This document shows, one piece after another, positions 8,972 to 17,055 of a stretch of DNA of 64,000 nucleotides (within the stretch, counting starts at the first letter, position 1; each line of letters starts with the position of its first letter). The notes beneath the pieces were generated by a model that was not told the DNA's origin, made no database searches, and saw only the letters and a program-made list of their open reading frames with translations. A program made the position numbers and the translations under genes. This stretch comes from Clostridium pasteurianum DSM 525 = ATCC 6013 (GTDB lineage Bacteria > Bacillota > Clostridia > Clostridiales > Clostridiaceae), in NCBI RefSeq assembly GCF_000807255.1, contig NZ_CP009268.1, positions 1,642,384 to 1,706,383 on the forward strand, in the 5' to 3' direction.

Positions 8972-10582
8972 ATGAAAGAACAATCTACTGGTAAAGGATT
9001 TGCTATTTTATCTGCTGCTACCATGGCAGTAAAACTTTTATCCATAATTTATATGCCTTTTCTTTTGAGAATAATTGGAGGAGATAGGCCCTATGCCATT
9101 TATCAGGTTACATATCAGATATATGTTTTTATATATGTTTTGACAAATACAGGAATTCCAAGTGCTATATCAAAGCTTGTATCTGAATTTATGGCTGTTG
9201 GAAATTATAGAAGTGCTATAAAGGCATTTAAGATATCAAGATTTTTGTTGTTTGCTATAGGTATAATTATGGCAGTATTCATGTTTGCTATATCAAAACC
9301 CCTTACAGAGTATATGAACTATAGAGAAGCTAGATATTCTGTAATTGCCCTTTGTCCTGCTATACTTTTTACTTCTGTAGCCTCTGCCTATAGAGGATAT
9401 TTTCAGGGTAGGAGTAATATGAAACCCACTGCAATATCACAGGTATTGGAGCAGATAATAAATACAGTATTTTCACTTTCTTTTGCTGCAATATTTATAG
9501 GATATGGAGTTGAAGCTGGGGTTGTTGGAGCTACAGTTGGAACTACTTTAGGAGCACTAGCTTCTACTGTGTATTTAATAGTTACCTATGAAAAAAATAA
9601 ACACATTAAAGTTGTAAATTTTGATGGAAGTAAAAAGTTTATAAAACATACAAATAATCAGGTACTAAGAAGAATTATAAAGTATAGTGTACCTATAACC
9701 ATATGCATTGGAATAACAAATGCAGGTAACATTATAGATAGTTATAATATTACTGCCAGGCTTATAGCTGGAGGAGCTTTAAAAAATTATGCTCAAAGTA
9801 TTTATGGAATGTATGGAAAATATATGACTCTCAGCAATATGCCTATTACTATAATATCGGCTCTAGCTATGGCAATACTTCCAGCGGTGTCAAAGGCTGT
9901 AGCTCTTAAGGATAAAAAACTTATAGGAAATAAGATAAATTTTGCCTTTAAAACAAATTTTCTTATAGCTATACCGGCGGCAGTTGGGTTTTCAGTATTA
10001 GGTGATCCTATATACAGATTACTTCATTTAGGTGATGGATATAAGATAATGATGTTTGGTTCCATAGTAGTAATACTCATGGCTTTAGTTCAAATTCAAA
10101 CAAGTATTTTACAGGGTATGGGAAGATTATATGTTGTAACTTTTTATTCAGTTTTAGGATTAGTTGTAAAATTTATTGTAAATTATATTCTAGTAGCTGT
10201 ACCTAGCATAAACATTTATGGAGCAATTATAGGAAGTATAGCAGGATTTATTCTTCCAATAGTGTTAAATATTATATATATGCAAAAGATTTTAAAGCTT
10301 AAAATAGATTTCTTATCTTATGTATTTAAACCTTTAGTATCATCTATATTCATGGCAGCAGTTACCTATGTAGTATACAATATTTTAATCTATCTATTAA
10401 AGTTTATTATAGTTGGATATTTAAATAATGCAATAGCACTGTTTATATCTATTGCTGTAGGGGTAATTGCATATTTTTATTCCATAGTATTCATTAAGGG
10501 AATTAGCAAAGAAGAACTTGATATTATGCCAAACAAAATAAAAAAAATTATACCAAAAAGAGTATTTTCAAATATAGAATAA
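8972..10582 (+). CDS. MOP-superfamily lipid/polysaccharide flippase (YtgP/SpoVB/MurJ-like)
   Basis: This 536-residue membrane protein has about 14 hydrophobic helices and the polysaccharide-transporter pattern of the MOP superfamily (GFAILSAATMAVKLLSIIYM at the start, repeated GYFQGRSNMKPTAISQVLEQ). Members flip lipid-linked wall or exopolysaccharide precursors across the membrane. It starts 22 bases after the pseudouridine synthase stop and ends at a strong terminator. A second, more SpoVB-like paralogue is convergent just downstream. A role in peptidoglycan or surface glycan export is likely. Confidence 0.82.
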   Translation: MKEQSTGKGFAILSAATMAVKLLSIIYMPFLLRIIGGDRPYAIYQVTYQIYVFIYVLTNTGIPSAISKLVSEFMAVGNYRSAIKAFKISRFLLFAIGIIMAVFMFAISKPLTEYMNYREARYSVIALCPAILFTSVASAYRGYFQGRSNMKPTAISQVLEQIINTVFSLSFAAIFIGYGVEAGVVGATVGTTLGALASTVYLIVTYEKNKHIKVVNFDGSKKFIKHTNNQVLRRIIKYSVPITICIGITNAGNIIDSYNITARLIAGGALKNYAQSIYGMYGKYMTLSNMPITIISALAMAILPAVSKAVALKDKKLIGNKINFAFKTNFLIAIPAAVGFSVLGDPIYRLLHLGDGYKIMMFGSIVVILMALVQIQTSILQGMGRLYVVTFYSVLGLVVKFIVNYILVAVPSINIYGAIIGSIAGFILPIVLNIIYMQKILKLKIDFLSYVFKPLVSSIFMAAVTYVVYNILIYLLKFIIVGYLNNAIALFISIAVGVIAYFYSIVFIKGISKEELDIMPNKIKKIIPKRVFSNIE

Positions 10583-10587
10583 AAATA

Positions 10588-10630
10588 AGACAGTGTTACT
10601 ATGTAATATATTTTTGTAACACTGTCTTTA
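10588..10630 (+). terminator. Bidirectional terminator between convergent flippase genes
   Basis: A perfect 12-bp stem, AGACAGTGTTAC (10588-10599) with GTAACACTGTCT (10616-10627), flanked by A-rich sequence on the left and TTT on the right; it can serve the + strand gene and perhaps the minus strand gene. Confidence 0.75.
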
Positions 10631-10705
10631 ATATTTTATATTTAAATAATTGTTAAACTAAAAATATATATTGATTTCCAATAGGTATATATGGATATTT
10701 TAATT

Positions 10706-12211
10706 TTAATTTGATATTTTTTCTTTTACCACTAGAGTTAAAAAAAAGTATAATAGAAATCCAAATATTATAATTAATATATTTTTTAATGCAAAGATAT
10801 AATCTGATATAAGGTGATTCATAATTCCAAGAACTAAAAATACCAATATGCTGAGCATAATATCTATTAACATATTTGTAGAAGAAAAACCTATATGACA
10901 TATCTTGTTTATGGAATAAATATTTAGTACAAAAGAAGTTACACCAGTAACAAACAGAGTTATGGCAAAACCGTAAATATTTATGCTTGGCACCGCAGTT
11001 AAAGTGTATAGTAATATTAGTTCCTCTACTGATACCAGAAGAGAATTAATTAATATGGTAGTTTGTTTGCCAAGGCCGCTTAATATAGAATAGGTAGAGG
11101 CAGCAGCGTAGGTAATTGGCAGACATAGTGCACTGGTAACAATAAATACCCCTAAATCACTTCTGCCAAAAAACAGCTTTCCTAAACTATTGGGTATGCA
11201 GAGACATATAATCATAGTAGCTATTCCCAAATAGAAAGATAATTTTAAAACCTCTACTATTCTTTGTTCCATAGCATAAAAATTTTTTTTACTCAGGTTT
11301 TGTGATATTTCAGGTACAAGTACAGTAGACATAGCTGTGATTACTACCATGGGAAAAAAAGTTATGTTAAGAGCCATGCCTGTAAATTTACCTATAAGGG
11401 AAAGGGCAGTATCATAATCAATACCCGCAGTTACAAGGCGCCTTGGAAGTACCAATGTAGAGGCTGTATTCAATATAGATCCTAGAAATCCATTTATGCA
11501 AAGGGGAACAGCTACGATTAATACGTCAAAGAGGAGTTGTCCATTACCTTCACGTTGAGTATTTGTAGTTTTAAATTTTCCCCTATACATGATATAAGCT
11601 GCATAAAGCATTAAAAAACTTATTAATTCACCTAAGGTTAAAGCTGCATATACTGCACTTATAGTTTGTACCATAGTTTTCAGCATCAGTATGTTTAAAA
11701 TTCCTATGACAACACCTATTCTTATAGCTTTTTCAAATATATCTATGTAGGCTGGGATCTTAGCTTTAGATATTCCATAAAAATACCCCTTAAATACAGA
11801 AGATAGAGCTACAAAAACTAGAGCAGGGCATATTATAATTATAGAATACAAAGTTCTGATATCTTTTATTAGAAATAGAGATATAAATTTAGAATTAAAA
11901 AATACTAATATTGCAATAAATAAAGACCATAACAAATCAAAAATAATGGCTATATGTATAAGCTTGTTTACATTTTTAAAGTCTTTGTTTCCAGAAAATA
12001 TTGCTGCCTTTCTTGATACAGCGATAATCATACCACCGCAAACCACACAGCAGAAAAGGTCATATACTGGCATTATTATGGAGTATAAACCTAAACCTTC
12101 TGGTCCCAATTTATTAGATAATATTATTGAAAATGCAAATCTCAAAATACCAGTGGCAAGATTTGAAATTGTAAGTATTAAAGTATCTTTGTAAAAATTA
12201 TCAAATCGCAT
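10706..12211 (-). CDS. Stage V sporulation protein B-like flippase
   Basis: A 501-residue MOP-superfamily protein with 13-14 membrane helices. The N-terminus (KDTLILTISNLATGILRFAF, then SNKLGPEGLGLYSIIMPVY) matches the SpoVB pattern, in which the protein takes part in spore cortex peptidoglycan synthesis by moving lipid-linked precursors. It is about a third identical in style to the convergent gene at 8972, but that gene is longer and more YtgP-like. Regulation by a sporulation sigma factor is plausible but no clear promoter was read. Confidence 0.72.
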   Translation of the reverse strand: MRFDNFYKDTLILTISNLATGILRFAFSIILSNKLGPEGLGLYSIIMPVYDLFCCVVCGGMIIAVSRKAAIFSGNKDFKNVNKLIHIAIIFDLLWSLFIAILVFFNSKFISLFLIKDIRTLYSIIIICPALVFVALSSVFKGYFYGISKAKIPAYIDIFEKAIRIGVVIGILNILMLKTMVQTISAVYAALTLGELISFLMLYAAYIMYRGKFKTTNTQREGNGQLLFDVLIVAVPLCINGFLGSILNTASTLVLPRRLVTAGIDYDTALSLIGKFTGMALNITFFPMVVITAMSTVLVPEISQNLSKKNFYAMEQRIVEVLKLSFYLGIATMIICLCIPNSLGKLFFGRSDLGVFIVTSALCLPITYAAASTYSILSGLGKQTTILINSLLVSVEELILLYTLTAVPSINIYGFAITLFVTGVTSFVLNIYSINKICHIGFSSTNMLIDIMLSILVFLVLGIMNHLISDYIFALKNILIIIFGFLLYFFLTLVVKEKISN

Positions 12212-12480
12212 ATATGTACCTCACAAAATTATTGATATATAAAATACTATGAGAAGATTTTACTTAATATTCTTATAACACTGGAAAATAGTCTTTGAAC
12301 TAAAATAATACTATAATGTAAAATAAATTATTTAAATATTAATTTTACATTAATTTTAAGTTAATAATCTATTGAATTTATATACAAAATTTGATAAATT
12401 ATTACATGGGGGTTTTTACTACCTAATAACTAATATACTTTATTTTAAAATACTATTTGTTTGAAAGGATGAGGGGGTAA

Positions 12481-13011
12481 ATGTTAAATACAGCAACTAG
12501 AAAGAGTAATAGTAATAAATCTATTTTTAGAGAAGGTATTCTAAAATTCAAATTAGGATTGGCTATGAAGGAATGTGAAAAGTTAAAAAATTATGCCAAA
12601 GTTAATTCAGATTTAAATAGAGATGACTATAGATATAATTTATTTATAACTTCTGAAAATGGGAAGCATATAGAAGATAAGTATTTTTTATTTAAAGGTT
12701 CTCATATAGATGGAAGACTAAAAGAATTGAAAAAATTTACATTTAGCGATAGTAGCATTAAATTGGTAGAAGATAATATTAAATTAAAAATTTTAGCTGC
12801 AGACATATTTTCTAAAAATGTCTTTCTCTATAATTTTTATGAAGATGAAGAATACATATATGGAAATGAAATAAAAAAAATAAAAGATAAAAAATACACC
12901 AATATAATATTTCTAGTAGATAGAAATACATTAAAAGTACATAAAAAAAATATAAATAATACTCTATTATTCAATAACATAGAAAGTTTAATAAATAAAT
13001 ATGGATATTAA
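12481..13011 (+). CDS. Hypothetical protein, 176 aa
   Basis: A soluble protein rich in Lys, Asn, Ile and Phe, with no signal peptide or membrane segment. It starts MLNTATRKSNSNKSIF after a GAGGGGG ribosome site. A central FSDSSIKLVEDNIKLKILA segment and a run of tyrosines (YNFYEDEEYIYGNE) are visible. No family is recognised. It stands alone between the SpoVB-like gene's promoter region (12212-12480) and a 445-base gap. Confidence 0.55.
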   Translation: MLNTATRKSNSNKSIFREGILKFKLGLAMKECEKLKNYAKVNSDLNRDDYRYNLFITSENGKHIEDKYFLFKGSHIDGRLKELKKFTFSDSSIKLVEDNIKLKILAADIFSKNVFLYNFYEDEEYIYGNEIKKIKDKKYTNIIFLVDRNTLKVHKKNINNTLLFNNIESLINKYGY

Positions 13012-13263
13012 TATAGTACATAATGATATTACTTGCCCACTGCCATTAAATATAATAAAATAATAATGGGTTTTTAAAATTATTGTTGGAAGTTTGATAT
13101 TTTGTATATATCTTTCAAGTAATTAGATTTTAGTGATCTTCTCTAATATAAATTCCATATACTGCAAAAGTGTATAAGCATATAATAGGACACTGTGTAT
13201 GGGATTGTTAGTACTATATTGAGAATAAAAAATATATTTGATAAGTATTAAGAAAGGAGAAAG

Positions 13264-13292
13264 TTGACACCCGGTTAATTGAATACTATTAA
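13264..13292 (+). promoter_or_regulatory. Candidate promoter in the 445-base gap before the rubrerythrin gene
   Basis: TTGACA (13264-13269), exactly 17 bases and TATTAA (13287-13292). The rest of the gap (13012-13456) holds a weak hairpin terminator near 13045-13075 (CCATTA with TAATGG, then TTTTT) and the direct repeat TATATGTAACAG around 13350-13370. No gene was found in it. Confidence 0.45.
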
Positions 13293-13456
13293 ACATTTAC
13301 GAGTATGTAAGGTACGTTATAATGGATTTTAAATCCTTAGATTATTATATGTAACAGTATATGTAACAGAGTAGTGCATAAGAATTTTTATTACAAAATG
13401 GGATGATATGAACCGGTAATTAATCTTATAGAGTTTTATGAGATTTTGTCAATGAA

Positions 13457-14029
13457 ATGGATATGGAACAAATAAAATGTATGGTCTGTGGTATGAATAT
13501 CAATGAAAAAAATTTCTATATTAACAATTCAGCTTTTCTTGAAAAAAATACAGGGGATAAAATAATATATTGTCCTTTTTGCGGAGTAAGTGAAATTTAT
13601 TTAAGTAATGATGGACAAACTTACACTGTTGACAGCAGTTTATTAGATGAAAATACATTGAAGATTATAGACCACGCTGTAAAGTTAGAAATATTTAATG
13701 GAGATTTTTACAAGAAAGCTTCTGAAATGGCCAGAAGCAATGAAGTGAAAGAAATTTTTAGTGCTTTAAGTAAAATTGAAATGTTTCACGCAAAAATCCA
13801 TTTTAGAATAGGTGGATTTAATAATTTTCCTAAATTAACGGAAATAGATTATGATAAGTATAAATATGATACAGATAAAGCTCTTTTAGAAGCAGCAGAA
13901 ATAAGAGAAAAACATGCGGTAAGTTATTATGATAAATATAAGCATGAGGTTAAAGATAAAACCGTAGTTAATATATTTAACGCGCTCAGTGAAGTTGAGA
14001 AGGAACATATTCTTTTAACATCTAAATAG
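13457..14029 (+). CDS. Rubrerythrin-like ferritin-fold protein with N-terminal zinc ribbon
   Basis: The 190-residue protein starts with a CMVCGM...CPFCG pair (residues ~7-45), a rubredoxin/zinc-ribbon-like knuckle. A four-helix ferritin-like domain follows (residues ~70-190). Diiron-type ligands are visible as E in KLEIFNGDFY, E..H in EMFHAKIH, E in EIREKHAVSYY and E..H in EVEKEHILL. Rubrerythrins reduce peroxide in anaerobes. Here the metal knuckle is at the N-terminus, the reverse order of classical rubrerythrin. ATG 13457 has a poor ribosome site; ATG 13463 is an alternative. It ends at a clear terminator. Confidence 0.75.
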   Translation: MDMEQIKCMVCGMNINEKNFYINNSAFLEKNTGDKIIYCPFCGVSEIYLSNDGQTYTVDSSLLDENTLKIIDHAVKLEIFNGDFYKKASEMARSNEVKEIFSALSKIEMFHAKIHFRIGGFNNFPKLTEIDYDKYKYDTDKALLEAAEIREKHAVSYYDKYKHEVKDKTVVNIFNALSEVEKEHILLTSK

Positions 14030-14041
14030 AATTTGATGCAT

Positions 14042-14085
14042 ATCCTATTATCTGATTAATATAAATTAGATAATAGGATTTTTTT
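14042..14085 (+). terminator. Terminator after the rubrerythrin-like gene
   Basis: ATCCTATTATCT (14042-14053) pairs perfectly with AGATAATAGGAT (14068-14079), followed by TTTTTT. Confidence 0.8.
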
Positions 14086-14100
14086 ATTTAGGAGGAGAGT

Positions 14101-15432
14101 ATGAGGAGAGTATTAGGTAGTGTGATAATAATTATTTTTATAGCCTTTTTTGTAAGTGTACTAGCTAATAAGTTTTATAGAAGCTATAAAATAAATATAA
14201 ATGAAGAAGGAAAACAAGCTGTAGTAAGATTAAAGGGATTAACATTTGCTAGAGATTTTGCTGAAGACAATGATAGTAATTTTTACATAGCTTTTAATAA
14301 TAGAATTCAATTTGTAAATAATAATGGTAAAAGCTATAATATAATTAAAGACAAAAATTTAGATATAAAAAACATGGAATACTATAAAGGGAATCTTTAT
14401 TATATTTCAGGAAATAATATATATTATTATAATTTACAGAATAAAATTCAAAAAGAATTGATTGACAATTTGCCCAATTTGGGTGATTATAGAGACATAA
14501 AAATAAAAATATATAATGATTATCTGTATGCATCTATAGGTGCTGCTACCAATTCAGGAGTAGTAGGTGATGATAATAAGTGGATTCATGATAATCCTTT
14601 TTATCATGATATAACTCCAAAGGCTATAACGCTTAAAGGACAAAATTTTGGGGTTAATAAAACAGGAGCTTTTTCTTCAAATAATACTACCAGTTTCAAA
14701 GGCCAAATTGTTCCTGAACATTTTCCAGGTAATGCGTCTATTATAATATATAACTTAAAAACAAAAGCTTCTGAGACTTATGCTTATGGTATACGAAATG
14801 TAACTGGAATGGATTTTAATAGTGAGGGTAATCTAATTGCAGCTGTAGGCGGAATGGAAGATAGGGGACTAAGACCTGTAAAAGGAGATTCTGACTATAT
14901 ATATTCAATAGAAAAGGGAAAATGGTATGGATGGCCGGATTATAGTGGTGGAGATCCCGTTGATTCTCCAAAGTTCAAAGGTTTAAATAATAAAAAAATT
15001 AATTTTATATTGGATAAACATCCAACTACAAATCCACCGGCGCCTTTATATCAGCACAAATCACTTTCTTCTTTAGGGACAATTGCTTTAGATTCAAAAG
15101 GAGAACTTAATGAAAAAAATGATATATACTTTTATGATAATAAAGACAATTTAATATATTTTATTAATAAAAACAATATATGTACTAAACTTATAGGATT
15201 TTCAAAAAGTTCTTATATAACCAGCATGAAATTTACTAAAGATGGACTTGATATATTGGACTCAAAAGAAGGGTATTTAATATCTGCAGTTAATAAAGTA
15301 CCTTTACAGAGAAAAATTTTATACAATTATACTATATATATTTTAATAATAATAGTATTAATGGGTATAGTGGGAATATTAATAATGTTAAGATTAAATA
15401 GTGTTAAAAAAGGTAAAATAAAAAATAAATAA
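14101..15432 (+). CDS. Membrane-anchored sorbosone/glucose-dehydrogenase-like beta-propeller
   Basis: A 443-residue protein. A hydrophobic segment at residues ~4-22 (VLGSVIIIIFIAFFVSVLA) and another near 402-425 bracket a large outside domain. That domain carries the PQQ-type sugar dehydrogenase pattern: YGIRNVTGMDFNSEGNL, WYGWPDYSGGDP and HPTTNPPAPLYQHKS. Soluble enzymes of this family oxidise aldoses using PQQ, but many relatives in anaerobes have unknown cofactor and substrate. The two flanking helices suggest it is held at the membrane surface. It starts after GGAGGAGAGT and is 16 bases ahead of the phospholipase-like gene, so the two probably form an operon. Confidence 0.75.
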   Translation: MRRVLGSVIIIIFIAFFVSVLANKFYRSYKININEEGKQAVVRLKGLTFARDFAEDNDSNFYIAFNNRIQFVNNNGKSYNIIKDKNLDIKNMEYYKGNLYYISGNNIYYYNLQNKIQKELIDNLPNLGDYRDIKIKIYNDYLYASIGAATNSGVVGDDNKWIHDNPFYHDITPKAITLKGQNFGVNKTGAFSSNNTTSFKGQIVPEHFPGNASIIIYNLKTKASETYAYGIRNVTGMDFNSEGNLIAAVGGMEDRGLRPVKGDSDYIYSIEKGKWYGWPDYSGGDPVDSPKFKGLNNKKINFILDKHPTTNPPAPLYQHKSLSSLGTIALDSKGELNEKNDIYFYDNKDNLIYFINKNNICTKLIGFSKSSYITSMKFTKDGLDILDSKEGYLISAVNKVPLQRKILYNYTIYILIIIVLMGIVGILIMLRLNSVKKGKIKNK

Positions 15433-15448
15433 AAATAGGGGAATAAAT

Positions 15449-16189
15449 ATGGCGAGAGCAATAGAAAGAAATTATGGAAAAGCGGTCAGAGGTGTTATGG
15501 CTACTGTAAATCCTATAAAAAAGTTATTGATAAAGACTTATTGCACAGTTCATAAATATATAAATATAAAGGCAATTGAAATTATTAAACATGAGGGTAA
15601 GGAAGAAATTTATAGATTCTTCTTAAAATATATTAATGAATTAAATCAGGGAGTAATGTGGGCAGATCAAGATTTTAAAAGTACAAATCATTTTTATCAT
15701 TTTTCAGAGGGAAAGGGTTTGTATGGATTTTCAAATGCACTAGCAGAATGTAAAAAATATTATACTATGGCATTAAATTATGCTAAAGCTGGAGATAAGT
15801 CAAAAGCCATGTTTTACTTTGGAGCAGCATGTCATCTTATTCAAGATACAACAGTGCCTCAGCATGTAAATAATAATCTCTTGAACAGCCATAGAGCTTT
15901 TGAAATGTGGATTTTGAAGAAAGTAGTAAGTGGATACAATTTTAATGCAGCAGAGGAGAGCATAAGATATGGATCATTAGATAAATATATTAAATCCAAT
16001 GCATTAATGTCAAATGATGCTTACACAGTGTTTAATAATACCTATGATGTGGAAAAAAGATATAGAAATTTAACTAATGTCATCATAGTAGAAGCTGAAA
16101 AAACCACAGCTGGATTTATGATAGATTTTTATTATGAATTGTGTGTAAACAATGTAATTAAGCTCCATGAATTTGAAGCAAGTTCTTAA
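15449..16189 (+). CDS. Zinc-dependent phospholipase C homologue without signal peptide
   Basis: The 246-residue protein has the metal-binding layout of clostridial alpha-toxin/PC-PLC: MWADQDF, NHFYHF, then ACHLIQDTTVPQH with H-x3-D-x5-H, and SHRAFEMW giving H-x3-E. Family enzymes cleave phosphatidylcholine and related lipids with three zinc ions. Unlike secreted PLCs it has no signal peptide and the N-terminal zinc-binding Trp of the mature toxin is not seen, so it may be intracellular or exported in an unusual way. No C-terminal PLAT domain is present. Its last codons (EASS, stop) lie inside a dispersed repeat shared with the gene ending at 41691. Confidence 0.75.
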   Translation: MARAIERNYGKAVRGVMATVNPIKKLLIKTYCTVHKYINIKAIEIIKHEGKEEIYRFFLKYINELNQGVMWADQDFKSTNHFYHFSEGKGLYGFSNALAECKKYYTMALNYAKAGDKSKAMFYFGAACHLIQDTTVPQHVNNNLLNSHRAFEMWILKKVVSGYNFNAAEESIRYGSLDKYIKSNALMSNDAYTVFNNTYDVEKRYRNLTNVIIVEAEKTTAGFMIDFYYELCVNNVIKLHEFEASS

Positions 16190-16380
16190 TTCAGGTGGGG
16201 ATTCTTTTATCCCATCTGAATTTTAGAACTGCGAATGCATGGCTTACTTGGCGTTGAGCTTCCACTTTCACAGAGTACGAGGGAGACTTACGCCAAGTTA
16301 GTCAGGTTAAAAACAGATAGTAATTTTGTGTGAATCACTTTTACAGAGTGTCTTGGTATTATTACGGAGTGGTAGTTATG
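16173..16380 (+). repeat. Dispersed structured repeat, copy 2
   Basis: From TTGAAGCAAGTTCTTAATTC on, about 80 bases are nearly identical to 41675 onward. It contains a hairpin (ATTCAGGTGGG with CCCATCTGAAT), then ACTTGGCGT paired at a distance with ACGCCAAGT (around 16290-16299), enclosing CTTTCACAGAGT. After GTCAGG (16306) a second unit, TTTTGTGTGAATCACTTTTACAGAGTG and GTATTATTACGGAGTGGTAGTTATG (split here in two), ends near 16380. It fills the gap between the phospholipase and methyltransferase genes. Confidence 0.75.
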
Positions 16381-16518
16381 GTATAAATATTAACTTTTAA
16401 ATTTAGATTTGTTGTAAATGTGGTTTTTACTAAATAGTTCTTCCATTAAATGGAGGAATTATTTTTTTTTTGTAGAATTTATTAATAGATATCTAAAGTT
16501 TTAAAGGATGTGATTTTA

Positions 16519-17055
16519 ATGGCTAAAGAGATATTTATTAATTTAGAAAAAGAGGTATTTATAGGTAATGTATTGGATATAGGCTTTGAAAACAATGGAA
16601 TTGTATATGACCTTTGTAAAAATACTGATGACAATATGACCATCGATTATATAAATGGAATGTCAGAGAAAAACAGAATAGAAAAAAATTATTTTGACAG
16701 CTGTGTAATGTTTTTTTCTTTAATGGAATTTAAAACTAAGAAATCAAAGCTGAAATTTTTTAAAGAAATATCTGATTATATAAAAAAAGACGGGATATTA
16801 TATTTATGGGATGTAGATAAGCCTAGATTTAAAACTTTTTTAATTAAGCTTAGAGTATTTGTACCTAGTAAAAAATGTAAAAAGATAACTGTTAATGCTT
16901 TTAATCCGGTAATAGATGCTTCTTGTGAAAATACCAGAAGGCTTTTACAAAATTATTTTGATATAATTGATTTAAAATGCTCCGATAATATATACTATAT
17001 AAAGGCGCAGAAGAAAGGGAGTTTTTTAATTGGAGATATTATTAACAGCAATTAA
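16519..17055 (+). CDS. SAM-dependent methyltransferase-like protein
   Basis: A 178-residue protein with a class I methyltransferase shape: IGNVLDIGFENNGIVYDL resembles a degenerate motif I, and KKDGILYLWDVDKPRF resembles the post-motif region. The glycine-rich loop is weak, so activity is uncertain. ATG 16519 has AAAGGA ten bases upstream; GTG 16510 is too close to that site. Its 3' end overlaps the radical SAM gene by 26 bases, so the two are translationally coupled and probably act together. Confidence 0.6.
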   Translation: MAKEIFINLEKEVFIGNVLDIGFENNGIVYDLCKNTDDNMTIDYINGMSEKNRIEKNYFDSCVMFFSLMEFKTKKSKLKFFKEISDYIKKDGILYLWDVDKPRFKTFLIKLRVFVPSKKCKKITVNAFNPVIDASCENTRRLLQNYFDIIDLKCSDNIYYIKAQKKGSFLIGDIINSN

